Source of the DNA: Lacticaseibacillus daqingensis
GTDB taxonomy: Bacteria > Bacillota > Bacilli > Lactobacillales > Lactobacillaceae
Reading direction: 5' to 3'
Assembly: GCF_003946115.1 (NCBI RefSeq)
Contig: NZ_RHOH01000002.1
Location: 186,001-250,000 of the forward strand
Length of the DNA: 64,000 nucleotides
A program made the position numbers and the translations under genes. The notes under the pieces were generated by a model. The model did not search any database and was not told the origin of the DNA. It worked only from the letters and a program-made list of their open reading frames with translations. Shown here piece after piece: positions 48,219-56,318 of the stretch (within the stretch, counting starts at the first letter, position 1; each line of letters starts with the position of its first letter).

Positions 48219-48224
48219 TATAAT
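48219..48224 (+). promoter_or_regulatory. cls -10 element
   Basis: Consensus TATAAT 24 bases before the start codon, with no clear -35; it leaves a leader under 20 bases. Confidence 0.5.
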
Positions 48225-48247
48225 AAGTCACGAAGGGAGGGGTGACC

Positions 48248-49681
48248 ATGTGGTTATGGGGACTGATCGTGGCGGTCGTCGTGGTGAACGCGGCCGGCGC
48301 AATGATCACCGTGCTGCGCCAGCCGCGCGAAATCTCTGCAACATGGGGATGGTTGCTGGTGCTGTTGTTGCTACCAGTGGTCGGGTTTGGCCTGTACTGG
48401 CTGTTTGGGCGCAAGCTCCCAACGCGCAAACTGAACGCATTGGCCACGCAACAGCGTCTGGGCATTGACCAGATGGTCGCCACACAGCAAGAGGCCATCG
48501 CGGCGGGGCAGGCATTGGTGGCCCAGGCGCAGGCGGCCGGGGTCCCTGAACTGGTCCGCGCATTGCTGCAAGCGGATGGGGCGCTGATCACGACGCTCAA
48601 TGCGTGCCAGTTGATTGCGCAGCGCGAAACGTTTATGACGCGGGTGTTCGCGGATCTTGCGGCGGCGACCAACCACATTCACCTTGAGGCGTACACGATC
48701 GAGCCGGATGCCACCGGGCGTCGCCTGTTGGCGCTACTGACCGCCAAGGCGCAGGCCGGGGTACGCGTGCGTGTCATTTACGACCCCTTCGGCTCCCACC
48801 GGTTGAGCCAGAAATTTTGGCGGCCGCTGATTCTTTCCGGCGGCTTGGTCGAACCGTTCATTGCGACCCGGTTTGGCCGCGCTGATCCGCGGATCAACTT
48901 CCGCAATCACCGTAAACTGGTCGTGATTGACGGTCGGATCGGCTACATGGGGGGCTTTGATTTTGGTCATTCCCCCAAGCATCCCCCGATTCAGCACGAC
49001 ACCGAGCTGCGCCTGGAGGGCCAGGCGGTCGCCGTGTTACAGGCACGTTTTTTCATGGACTGGAACACCACCGCCCAGATCAAAAAGGTGCACTTCCAAG
49101 CGGATTACTTCCCACCGGCGGCAGACACCGGCACGACGACGCTGCAGATCGTTTCCGGTGGCCCCGAGCAGCCACTGGAAGCCATCAAGCTGGGCTACCT
49201 ACGCCTGGTGGGAATGGCCAAGCGGCGCATCTGGATCCAGAGCCCGTACTTTGTGCCGGATGATAGCTTGATCGATGCGCTAGCGATCGCGGTCAACGCA
49301 GGTGTGGACGTGCGCATCATGGTGCCGCGGCGCACGAATCAGCCGATGATGGCCCGCGCCACGCGCTTTTACCTCGACCGGTTGGTGCAGGTCGGCGCGC
49401 AAATCTACTATTATAATGATGATTTTCTGCACAACAAAACAATTATCGTGGACGATCAGTACCTGGCGATGGGAACGGCCAACCTGGATATTCGCAGTTT
49501 TCGGCTGAACTTCGAAATTGCTGCATTTGTCTATGATGCCGACTTGGCGGCGCAAGCTACGGCGCTGTTCACCCGTGACCTGGCCCACGCCACGCATTAC
49601 ACGCATGCGATGGCCAAGCGTAAGCCGCGGCGGGTGCGCTTGGGTGAGGAGCTGTCACGACTATTAACGCCAATTTTATAG
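48248..49681 (+). CDS. cls: Cardiolipin synthase
   Basis: The 477-residue membrane enzyme joins two phosphatidylglycerols to cardiolipin and glycerol. Two N-terminal helices (about 1-22 and 33-54) anchor it. The two phospholipase D motifs are NHRKLVVIDGRIGYMGGFDFG (HxK, about 220) and LHNKTIIVDDQYLAMGTANLDIRSF (HxK, about 396). ATG at 48248 follows GGGAGGGG; the in-frame GTG at 48242 is inside the ribosome site region. It is monocistronic. Confidence 0.96.
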   Translation: MWLWGLIVAVVVVNAAGAMITVLRQPREISATWGWLLVLLLLPVVGFGLYWLFGRKLPTRKLNALATQQRLGIDQMVATQQEAIAAGQALVAQAQAAGVPELVRALLQADGALITTLNACQLIAQRETFMTRVFADLAAATNHIHLEAYTIEPDATGRRLLALLTAKAQAGVRVRVIYDPFGSHRLSQKFWRPLILSGGLVEPFIATRFGRADPRINFRNHRKLVVIDGRIGYMGGFDFGHSPKHPPIQHDTELRLEGQAVAVLQARFFMDWNTTAQIKKVHFQADYFPPAADTGTTTLQIVSGGPEQPLEAIKLGYLRLVGMAKRRIWIQSPYFVPDDSLIDALAIAVNAGVDVRIMVPRRTNQPMMARATRFYLDRLVQVGAQIYYYNDDFLHNKTIIVDDQYLAMGTANLDIRSFRLNFEIAAFVYDADLAAQATALFTRDLAHATHYTHAMAKRKPRRVRLGEELSRLLTPIL

Positions 49682-49705
49682 GCAGTGGGAGACAAGGCAG
49701 ATTGT

Positions 49706-49733
49706 TTGCAATTCAATCTGGCTATGCTATAGT
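49706..49733 (+). promoter_or_regulatory. thiT promoter
   Basis: TTGCAA (49706-49711), 16 bases, TATAGT (49728-49733), also an extended -10 (TATGC before it). Confidence 0.8.
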
Positions 49734-49763
49734 CAACCAGTAAACTAAATACGTGAGGAACCG

Positions 49764-49848
49764 TCACAAAAGGGGAGCGAAACGCTGAGAGTGGGCATAG
49801 CCCAGACCCTTCGAACCTGTTCGTTAGTACGAGCGTAGGGATTTGTGA
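49764..49848 (+). promoter_or_regulatory. TPP riboswitch
   Basis: The thi-box is complete: P1 arms TCACAAA and TTTGTGA close the aptamer; GGGGAGC...GCTGAGAG...AGACCCTTCGAACCTG contains the pyrimidine-sensor CTGAGA and the pyrophosphate-sensor ACCCTT..GAACCTG. Between aptamer and start codon (49849-49903) no strong terminator is visible, so control is probably at translation, through the AGGGAGG ribosome site region. Confidence 0.96.
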
Positions 49849-49903
49849 ACGTCGAGCGATCGACCTTCTTTGTGGACAGGGAAATCACAAGGGAGGTCTT
49901 TTT

Positions 49904-50506
49904 ATGTCCAAAACATCGGACAAGTTGTTGGTATTGATGGAAATTGCGATTATTGCAGCGTTTGCGATGGCGCTGGAGTATGTGCCACACAAAACAGGGA
50001 TCAGCTCCGTTGAGATGAGTTACGGGATCATCCCGATCAGTGTGCTGGCGCTGCGGCGTGGGACTGGTGCAGGTATGGCGGCTGGGTTGACCTGGGGACT
50101 GCTGGATATGCTCTTGATCGGGATGGGTGAAGGCAGCGTCTTAAACGTGATTCAGGGGTTGCTGGAGTATCCGGTGGCCTTCGCGGTGGCCGGGCTCGGA
50201 GGTGTTTTTGCCGGTCGGCTCCAAAAGGCGATCAAAGGCGGTGCGACCAACAAGATCATGGGCTGGGCCAGCGCGGGCGTTCTGCTCGGCGTGGTCGCCA
50301 AGTACTTCTGCCACTTCCTGGCCGGCTGGGTATTCTGGGGCGCGTATGCGCCAAAGGGGATGCCCGCATGGCTTTACTCGCTGGTGATCAACGGGGGCAG
50401 TGCGATCGCAACGGGGCTCTTAGGCTTAGTCGTGATGGCCGTGCTCGTCACCAGTGTCCGGCAGCTGTTCGTGCCTAAAACGACCGGCAAGCTGGGGCAC
50501 GCTTAG
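49904..50506 (+). CDS. thiT: Thiamine-specific ECF transporter S component
   Basis: The 200-residue membrane protein has six hydrophobic helices and the ThiT pattern: LMEIAIIAAFAMALEYVPH at the start, SYGIIPISVLALRRGTGAGMAAGLTWGLLDMLLIG in the middle and FCHFLAGWVFWGAYAP (Trp and His of the binding pocket). It captures thiamine and needs the shared EcfAAT module, which is not in this window. A TPP riboswitch precedes it, confirming the substrate. ATG at 49904 follows GGGAGG. Confidence 0.97.
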   Translation: MSKTSDKLLVLMEIAIIAAFAMALEYVPHKTGISSVEMSYGIIPISVLALRRGTGAGMAAGLTWGLLDMLLIGMGEGSVLNVIQGLLEYPVAFAVAGLGGVFAGRLQKAIKGGATNKIMGWASAGVLLGVVAKYFCHFLAGWVFWGAYAPKGMPAWLYSLVINGGSAIATGLLGLVVMAVLVTSVRQLFVPKTTGKLGHA

Positions 50507-50520
50507 CGCACACCGTAAAC

Positions 50521-50556
50521 AAAAACCGGATCGGCCGATGGGCCGATCCGGTTTTT
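50521..50556. terminator. Bidirectional terminator between thiT and the small membrane peptide gene
   Basis: A perfect 16-base-pair stem (AAAAACCGGATCGGCC with GGCCGATCCGGTTTTT) closes GATG; poly-A and poly-T flanks serve both strands. Confidence 0.95.
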
Positions 50557-50570
50557 GACGCTTGGGCTGT

Positions 50571-50678
50571 TTAGAAAGCAGCAAACGCAGCTGCAACCGC
50601 GCCGAAGACGGTGACGATGAGCATCGCGACGGCGGCGATGTGCGTGATGTACCAGAACTTTGTCTTTTTCTGTTTCAC
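50571..50678 (-). CDS. 35-residue single-pass membrane protein, DUF4044-like
   Basis: A GTG at 50678, 8 bases after AAAGGTGG, opens a 35-residue frame: a basic head (MKQKKTKFWYITHIA) and one hydrophobic helix (AVAMLIVTVFGAVAAAFAAF) up to the stop. This basic-head plus single-helix plan is that of the tiny DUF4044 proteins of lactobacilli, of unknown role. An in-frame ATG seven codons upstream has no ribosome site. It has its own consensus-like promoter (50713-50741, minus strand) and a terminator shared with thiT, which argues that it is real. Confidence 0.78.
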   Translation of the reverse strand: MKQKKTKFWYITHIAAVAMLIVTVFGAVAAAFAAF

Positions 50679-50712
50679 CGTAAGCACCACCTTTTCCATT
50701 CATTTACGCTTC

Positions 50713-50741
50713 AGTGTACCCGTTTTTGCGCTGAAGGGCAA
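50713..50741 (-). promoter_or_regulatory. Promoter of the 35-residue membrane protein
   Basis: On the minus strand TTGCCC (50736-50741), 17 bases, TACACT (50713-50718). Confidence 0.65.
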
Positions 50742-50767
50742 CCCTGATGCAATGCCAGTGGGACCGC

Positions 50768-50796
50768 TTTTCATCTGGCGAGAAAACCGGTATAGT
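50768..50796 (+). promoter_or_regulatory. Promoter of the small membrane protein at 50816
   Basis: TTTTCA (50768-50773), 17 bases, TATAGT (50791-50796). Confidence 0.5.
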
Positions 50797-50815
50797 GGCA
50801 AGGGAGGAAAAGACG

Positions 50816-51139
50816 ATGACGACGATTCTGATGTTTGCGCTGCCCTTGTTTGGCTGGACGTTTGTGTTAGCGAGCGTGGCGGCACACTTCGCGAATAATC
50901 TGTTCTACTTTGCGGCGGTGGGGTTCAACCTGATCGCGTTGTGGGTGATGCGCACCCCGGCAACGAGCGACCTGATCTGGACGTGTTTGTTTTGTGCCGT
51001 GGCAATTGCGATTTTGCTGGTGATCGACCGGGTCGGCCGCGACCACGACCTGCTGATGCCAGTGTATGCCCACTGGCTGAGTCGCACCTTGTTACTTGCC
51101 ACCACGCTTTGGTGGTTTGCGGGGTTAATCTTTAGATAA
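50816..51139 (+). CDS. Small membrane protein of unknown function
   Basis: The 107-residue protein has about four hydrophobic segments (about 3-20, 24-45, 52-68 and 86-105) separated by short loops, with RVGRDHDLLMPVYAHWLSR as the only polar stretch. I recognise no family. ATG at 50816 follows GGGAGG. It has its own promoter and terminator directly before the dcw cluster, a position where lactobacilli often carry DUF3397-type membrane proteins; that likeness (size, four helices, gene position before mraZ) is suggestive but not proven. Confidence 0.75.
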   Translation: MTTILMFALPLFGWTFVLASVAAHFANNLFYFAAVGFNLIALWVMRTPATSDLIWTCLFCAVAIAILLVIDRVGRDHDLLMPVYAHWLSRTLLLATTLWWFAGLIFR

Positions 51140-51172
51140 GTGGGCCCAGCCCCCACCAGTCCCCACCGTAAT

Positions 51173-51210
51173 AACGGCCTTGTGATGCCTGTCACCACAA
51201 GGCCGTTTTT
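51173..51210 (+). terminator. Terminator before the dcw cluster
   Basis: A perfect 12-base-pair stem (AACGGCCTTGTG with CACAAGGCCGTT), 11-base loop, TTTTT. Confidence 0.92.
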
Positions 51211-51267
51211 GTGTGCTCACGGGCAAAAGGGGCGAACACCAGTTTTGTCAAGGCTTTTTTGGAGGAA

Positions 51268-51299
51268 TTGTGGTGGATTGTGGGGGGATGTGGTAGACT
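51268..51299 (+). promoter_or_regulatory. mraZ promoter with three 10-base-spaced TGTGG repeats
   Basis: TGTGG occurs at 51269-51273, 51279-51283 and 51289-51293, exactly one helical turn apart. The third copy is also the TGG of the extended -10 TGG-TAGACT (51291-51299). MraZ proteins are known to bind direct repeats in front of their own gene; position, spacing and overlap with the -10 fit repression of the dcw cluster. Confidence 0.75.
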
Positions 51300-51329
51300 T
51301 GAAATAACAATATTAGGGGAGGTGTCGCC

Positions 51330-51761
51330 ATGTTGATGGGTGAGTATCATCACAGCATCGATGCGAAGGGTCGATTGATTATTCCGGCCAAGTTTCGCGA
51401 ACAGCTCGGTGCAAGCTTCGTGCTTACCCGCGGCATGGACGGCTGCCTGTTTGGTTACCCGATGGCGGAGTGGGAGAAGCTTCAGGCCAAGGTTGCCACC
51501 CTGCCGCTGACCAAAAAGGACGCGCGGACCTTCACCCGCTTCTTGTACTCAGCAGCCACGGAGTGCGAGCTGGATCGCCAAGGGCGCATCAACATTCCGA
51601 ACCCGTTGATCACGCACGCCGGTCTCGAAAAGGGGTGCACCCTCGTTGGGGTCGCGAACCGCATTGAAGTGTGGAGCGATGAGAAGTGGCAAAGCTTTGC
51701 CGAAGACGCCGAGGAAAACTTTGACGAAATCTCCGAAAATCTGATGGACTTTGGGTTGTGA
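51330..51761 (+). CDS. mraZ: Transcriptional regulator MraZ
   Basis: The 143-residue protein has two AbrB-like SpoVT/MraZ domains: [25 protein letters not shown] (about 3-27) and [32 protein letters not shown] (about 72-103), each with the DxxGR signature. It assembles into a ring that binds direct repeats and regulates the dcw cluster. ATG at 51330 follows GGGAGGTG. It overlaps or touches rsmH, opening the cluster. Confidence 0.97.
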   Translation: MLMGEYHHSIDAKGRLIIPAKFREQLGASFVLTRGMDGCLFGYPMAEWEKLQAKVATLPLTKKDARTFTRFLYSAATECELDRQGRINIPNPLITHAGLEKGCTLVGVANRIEVWSDEKWQSFAEDAEENFDEISENLMDFGL

Positions 51762-52726
51762 TGACGATGACTGAATTCAAACACGAAACCGTACTGCTTC
51801 AAGAGGCCACGGATGCGCTGGCCATTCAGCCAACCGGGCGATATGTCGACGCAACGCTGGGGCGCGGCGGCCACACCGAGCGCATTCTCAGCCAGCTCAC
51901 GACGGGGCAGCTGTATGCCTTCGATCAAGATCAGGCGGCGATCGATGCCGTCGGCGCAACGCTAGGCGATCGGGCCGCGCTGCACCTCATACATACGAAC
52001 TTTCGCAATCTTCAAAGTGCACTGGCGACGCGTGGGGTGACCCAGGTTGATGGGATCCTGTACGACTTGGGCGTGTCCTCGCCCCAGTTCGACGACTCCC
52101 AGCGGGGCTTCAGCTACCGCTTCGATGCCCCCCTTGATATGCGCATGGACCAAAGCCAAGCGTTGACGGCCAAGACGGTGGTCAACGACTGGTCGTTTCA
52201 GGACCTGGTACGGATCTTTTCGCGCTACGGAGAAGAAAAATTCGCCAAGCCAATTGCGCGGCAGATCGAACGGGCGCGGGCAACTGCGCCGATCGAAACC
52301 ACTTTTGAGCTGGTCGATCTGATCAAGGCCGGCATTCCGGCCAAGGCCCGGCGCACCGGCGGCCACCCGGCCAAACGCGTTTTTCAAGCCATTCGGATCG
52401 CCGTCAATGATGAGCTCGGGGCCCTTGAAGCCTCGCTGACGCAAGCGCTGACTCTTCTGGCGCCAGGTGGCCGCATCAGTGTGATCACGTTCCAATCACT
52501 GGAGGATCGGCTGGTGAAAACAATGTTCAAGGAAGCGACCAGTCTCAAGGACCTCCCACGCGATTTGCCGGTGATTCCGGCCAGTGCGCGGCCGGACTTC
52601 AAGCTGGTCGGCCGCAAGCCGATCCTACCGAGTGACGCAGAGCTGGCAGCCAACCACCGGGCGCACAGTGCCAAGCTGCGCGTGATCGAAAAAGAGTTGA
52701 AGGAGGGCACCACGGATGAACGATAA
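51761..52726 (+). CDS. rsmH: 16S rRNA (cytosine1402-N4)-methyltransferase RsmH
   Basis: The 321-residue enzyme methylates C1402 in the ribosomal P site. Motifs: [16 protein letters not shown] site [15 protein letters not shown] (about 28-42), [30 protein letters not shown], and [17 protein letters not shown]. The ATG at 51761 uses the last base of the mraZ stop (TGATG); ATG at 51767 (MTEFKH) is an equally good alternative, as neither has a strong ribosome site. It overlaps ftsL by 11 bases. Confidence 0.96.
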   Translation: MTMTEFKHETVLLQEATDALAIQPTGRYVDATLGRGGHTERILSQLTTGQLYAFDQDQAAIDAVGATLGDRAALHLIHTNFRNLQSALATRGVTQVDGILYDLGVSSPQFDDSQRGFSYRFDAPLDMRMDQSQALTAKTVVNDWSFQDLVRIFSRYGEEKFAKPIARQIERARATAPIETTFELVDLIKAGIPAKARRTGGHPAKRVFQAIRIAVNDELGALEASLTQALTLLAPGGRISVITFQSLEDRLVKTMFKEATSLKDLPRDLPVIPASARPDFKLVGRKPILPSDAELAANHRAHSAKLRVIEKELKEGTTDER

Positions 52727-53102
52727 TACAGCAAGAGACTTATACGCGGCGCAGCCCGCCGTTCAGCCGAGTCCGCAGCCGACCCCGGCCCCACAGCCGC
52801 AACCGAGCGCTGCGCCGGCGCGCCGCCTAGCCTTTAGCCCACTGGAGCGCGTGATGATGGTGCTTTGTGGCCTAGCGGTGGTGGGGGTTGCGGTGGTATA
52901 CCTGACCGGGCAGTTCCAGCTGGCCGGCATCAGTCGAACCTATCAGGACGTGCAACGGCAGACCACGGTGGCCAAGCAGGCGGTTTCAGACGCCAAGCAG
53001 ACCGTGGGGGAACTGTCGAACGCCAGTCGGCTTAACAACTATGCCAAGGCCCACGATTTCACGGTGATCGAAGGCAACATCAAGCGTGTGACGAATAAAT
53101 GA
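52716..53102 (+). CDS. ftsL: Cell division protein FtsL
   Basis: The 128-residue protein has a cytoplasmic head of about 45 residues, unusually rich in Pro and Gln (repeating PQP/QPSP units), one membrane helix (about 48-68, [20 protein letters not shown]) and an outer leucine-zipper-like coiled coil (about 75-115). FtsL joins DivIB and DivIC to control FtsI and septal synthesis. ATG at 52716 lies inside the end of rsmH after AGGAGGG; its end overlaps ftsI by 4 bases (ATGA). Confidence 0.9.
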   Translation: MNDNTARDLYAAQPAVQPSPQPTPAPQPQPSAAPARRLAFSPLERVMMVLCGLAVVGVAVVYLTGQFQLAGISRTYQDVQRQTTVAKQAVSDAKQTVGELSNASRLNNYAKAHDFTVIEGNIKRVTNK

Positions 53103-55270
53103 AAAAAAGAACCCACAAACGACAAACGAACGCGAGACACCCAGAACGAAACCGCAAGCGCTTCGGGATCCTCCTGATCGGCGTAACGGCACTGATTGGG
53201 CTCGCGTTCGTTTGTCGTTTTGCGTACATTACGCTTGGCGGGCAGGTGGATAACAACAACTTGCAGGCGTACCGTAATACGAACTACAACAAGCGGACGG
53301 TTCTTAAGGCCAAGCGTGGTGCCATTTACGACAGTACGGGCAATGTGATCGCTGAAGACGCGAACACCTACACCTTATATGCGGTGCTCGACAAGACGCA
53401 GGTGGTGGGGAAGCACAAGCTGTATGTCACGAACAAGGACAAAACCGCAACAGTGCTCGCCAAGTACCTCCCCTTAGCGAAGGACAAGATCTTGGCTTAC
53501 CTGACGCCGGCCAACAAGAAGACGTTACAGGTCGAATTTGGTCTGGCCGGGCGCGGGTTATCCTTAACCATCAAGAAACAGATCGAGGCGGAAAAGTTAC
53601 CCGGGATCGGGTTCAGTGACAGTCCCTCAAGGCTGTACCCAAACGGGGCCTTTGCGAGTTACACGGTCGGGTTGGCCCGGGCGGCGAGTGAGCAAACCGA
53701 TAGCGCATTGACCGGTGTGATGGGCCTTGAAAAGCAGTTCAACACGCTACTCAAGGGCACAGACGGTTGGACTAAGCGTCAGACGGATAGTTCAGGTGCT
53801 TACACGTTGCCGAACACGAAGGCAACGACCAAGAAGGCGGTTGATGGCGGCGCCGTGTACACGACACTGAACACCAACCTGCAGGCGTACCTAGAGACGC
53901 TGATGACCACGGTCGAAACGGAATACGCGCCCAAGGTCCTGAACGCTGTGCTGATGGACGCCAAAACCGGGGCCATTCTTGCCGCCAGCTCACGGCCCAC
54001 GTTTGATCCGAGCACCGGGGAAGGGTTGGGGACCGTGTGGCGTAACGCATTGGTGGAGGACGCTTTTGAGCCAGGGTCGGTCATGAAGATCTTTACCCTG
54101 GCCAGCGCGATCGACACGGGGACTTACCACCCAAACGAGACCTTCCAGTCTGGGACGATGAAGGTGGCCGGGGGCACCGTGGCCGACTGGGATCCAGAGG
54201 GTTGGGGGAGTATTCCCATCAGTCAAGCCTTTGCGCGGTCTGCCAACACCGGCATGGTGAAGGTCGAGCAGGCGGTGGGCGTCAAGAACCAAAGCAAGTA
54301 CCTGAAGGCATTTGGGTTTGGCCAGAAAACGGGCGTTGCACTGCCGAGTGAAAATGCCGGCGCGTACAACCTGACCAACGAGCTTCAGCGGCTGAACATC
54401 GCGTTTGGCCAAGGGATTTCGGTCAACGTCATGCAGCTGTTGCGCGGCGTGACCGCCATCACGAACCAAGGCGCCATGATCGAACCGCGCATTGTCAGCA
54501 AGACGGTGTCTGCTACGGGCAAGGTCACGAACTACGGGCGCCAAGTGGTGGGCCACCCCATCAAGGCCAGCACTGCTAGTGCGGTCCTAGATGAAATGAA
54601 GCAGGTGGTCAGTGCCTCGTATGGGACCGGGGTGCCTTACCGAATCGATGGCGTTGACCTCGCGATGAAAACGGGGACGGCGCAGGTGCCACGGGCAGAC
54701 GGGAAGGGCTACATTCAAGGCGCCGAGGCGAGTCTCCACAGTGTGCTGGCAGTGGCCCCGGCAAGTGACCCACAGTACGTCGTTTACGTGAACATGCGTG
54801 AGCCGCAAAAGCAAACGGCCTCGGCGGCGCAGATCATCAATGAAGTGTTTCAGCCGCTACTGAAGCGCGCCTTGGCGTTAGATGAGGGGCAAGCCGCGGG
54901 CACCGGTGCGGCTGTGCGGGTGACCGTGCCCGCGGTCACCAACGCAACCCCCGCCAAGGCAACGGCGACGCTGACGGCCGCCAAGCTGACCGTCAGCACG
55001 GTGGGGACCGGGAACCGCATCGTCCAACAGCTCCCAACAGCGGGGGCGGCGGCACTTGACGGGGCGCGCGTCGTGCTCTTGACCAACGGGGCGATGACGA
55101 TGCCCGACGTCACTGGTTGGTCTAAGAGTGATGTGTTAAAATTAGCCCAATTGACGGGTAAAAAATTCACGTTGAAGGGGTCCGGTTACGTGACGCATCA
55201 GAGTCTGGCCGCCGGCAGTTTGCTGACGGATCAGCCGGTCACCCTCACGTTCAAACAAACCGCGCAATAA
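53099..55270 (+). CDS. ftsI: Division transpeptidase PBP2x/FtsI with PASTA domains
   Basis: The 723-residue class B penicillin-binding protein makes septal cross-links. It has a basic head, one membrane helix (about 20-42), a dimerisation domain (about 60-230), and the transpeptidase domain with SVMK (active Ser, about 327), SAN (in ARSANTGMVK, about 380) and KTGTAQ (about 525). Two PASTA domains end it (about 608-665 and 667-720, MPDVTGWSKSDVLKLAQLTGKKF). The ATG overlaps the ftsL stop; there is no separate ribosome site, so translation is coupled. Confidence 0.97.
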   Translation: MKKRTHKRQTNARHPERNRKRFGILLIGVTALIGLAFVCRFAYITLGGQVDNNNLQAYRNTNYNKRTVLKAKRGAIYDSTGNVIAEDANTYTLYAVLDKTQVVGKHKLYVTNKDKTATVLAKYLPLAKDKILAYLTPANKKTLQVEFGLAGRGLSLTIKKQIEAEKLPGIGFSDSPSRLYPNGAFASYTVGLARAASEQTDSALTGVMGLEKQFNTLLKGTDGWTKRQTDSSGAYTLPNTKATTKKAVDGGAVYTTLNTNLQAYLETLMTTVETEYAPKVLNAVLMDAKTGAILAASSRPTFDPSTGEGLGTVWRNALVEDAFEPGSVMKIFTLASAIDTGTYHPNETFQSGTMKVAGGTVADWDPEGWGSIPISQAFARSANTGMVKVEQAVGVKNQSKYLKAFGFGQKTGVALPSENAGAYNLTNELQRLNIAFGQGISVNVMQLLRGVTAITNQGAMIEPRIVSKTVSATGKVTNYGRQVVGHPIKASTASAVLDEMKQVVSASYGTGVPYRIDGVDLAMKTGTAQVPRADGKGYIQGAEASLHSVLAVAPASDPQYVVYVNMREPQKQTASAAQIINEVFQPLLKRALALDEGQAAGTGAAVRVTVPAVTNATPAKATATLTAAKLTVSTVGTGNRIVQQLPTAGAAALDGARVVLLTNGAMTMPDVTGWSKSDVLKLAQLTGKKFTLKGSGYVTHQSLAAGSLLTDQPVTLTFKQTAQ

Positions 55271-55305
55271 ATCGTCGGTGCGACACCGACCACAAGGAGA
55301 GTGTC

Positions 55306-56268
55306 ATGCAATTCACACAGATGTTGATCCCGATGGTGGCAGCCTTTGCCGTCACGGTGATCTTGATGCCGTTATTCATCGGCTACATGCGCCTGAAAAA
55401 AGAGGGCCAGACGATTCGCGAGGTCGGCCCAAAGTGGCACGCAAATAAGAACGGCACGCCCACCATGGGCGGCGCGATCAACACGCTGGCCATCGTGGTG
55501 GCGACCCTCGGCGCCGCGATGTGGCAGCATCAGTTGACCTTGAGCGTCTGGATCGCGCTGTTCATCCTGGTGCTGTACGCCGTGCTCGGGTTTGCCGATG
55601 ATTTCATCAAGGTGGCGATGAAGCGCAACCTAGGTTTGCGCGCCTGGCAAAAGTTGCTGGGCCAGATCCTGGGTGCGGGCGTCTTTCTCGTCGCGTACTT
55701 CCACGAAGGCTTTCCGCACACGCTGGCGATCCCGTTATTGGGCACGCTTGATGTGGCGTGGGTGTTCAGCCTGTTTGCCATCGTGTGGCTGGTGGGCTTT
55801 TCCAACGCGGTCAACCTGAGTGATGGCATTGATGGACTGTGCGCGGGACTGTGCGCGATTGCCTTTGCCACTTACGCCGTGATCGCGGTGCGTGAAGGCC
55901 GCACGGATGTCCTGCTGATCTGCCTGACCACCGTTGGCGCCATGGTCGGCTTCTTCTTGTTCAACCACAAACCCGCCCAGATTTTCATGGGGGATGTGGG
56001 GAGCCTGGCGCTGGGTGGCTTGCTGGCCGTGGTCGCGCTACTGTTGAACCGGCCGTGGTCGCTACTCCTGGTCGGCATCGTATTCGTCTGTGAGACCGCT
56101 AGCGTGATGCTTCAGGTGTTTAGCTTCAAAGTGTTCCATCGGCGCATTTTCAAGATGTCGCCCATCCATCACCACTTTGAGATGCTCGGCTGGTCCGAGT
56201 GGCGCGTCGATGTGACCTTCTGGCTGACCGGCCTCGTGGGCAGTGTGCTGTACCTGGTATTGTTTTAA
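55306..56268 (+). CDS. mraY: Phospho-N-acetylmuramoyl-pentapeptide transferase MraY
   Basis: The 320-residue membrane enzyme makes lipid I from UDP-MurNAc-pentapeptide and undecaprenyl phosphate. Ten helices are visible. Catalytic motifs: GFADDFIKV (Asp pair, about 97-105), VNLSDGIDGL (about 170-179), FMGDVGSLALG and MSPIHHHFE (about 284-292). ATG at 55306 follows AAGGAGA, 35 bases after ftsI. Confidence 0.98.
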   Translation: MQFTQMLIPMVAAFAVTVILMPLFIGYMRLKKEGQTIREVGPKWHANKNGTPTMGGAINTLAIVVATLGAAMWQHQLTLSVWIALFILVLYAVLGFADDFIKVAMKRNLGLRAWQKLLGQILGAGVFLVAYFHEGFPHTLAIPLLGTLDVAWVFSLFAIVWLVGFSNAVNLSDGIDGLCAGLCAIAFATYAVIAVREGRTDVLLICLTTVGAMVGFFLFNHKPAQIFMGDVGSLALGGLLAVVALLLNRPWSLLLVGIVFVCETASVMLQVFSFKVFHRRIFKMSPIHHHFEMLGWSEWRVDVTFWLTGLVGSVLYLVLF

Positions 56269-56318
56269 CGGATTCAATGGACTGAAAAATCGTTAGAGAA
56301 AGAAGCAAATTTGCGCGC

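Noticed and set aside
47368-48678. Minus-strand frame of 436 codons across the importer lipoprotein gene and cls
   Set aside because: It runs through a terminator hairpin and two well-supported genes and has no protein-like motifs.
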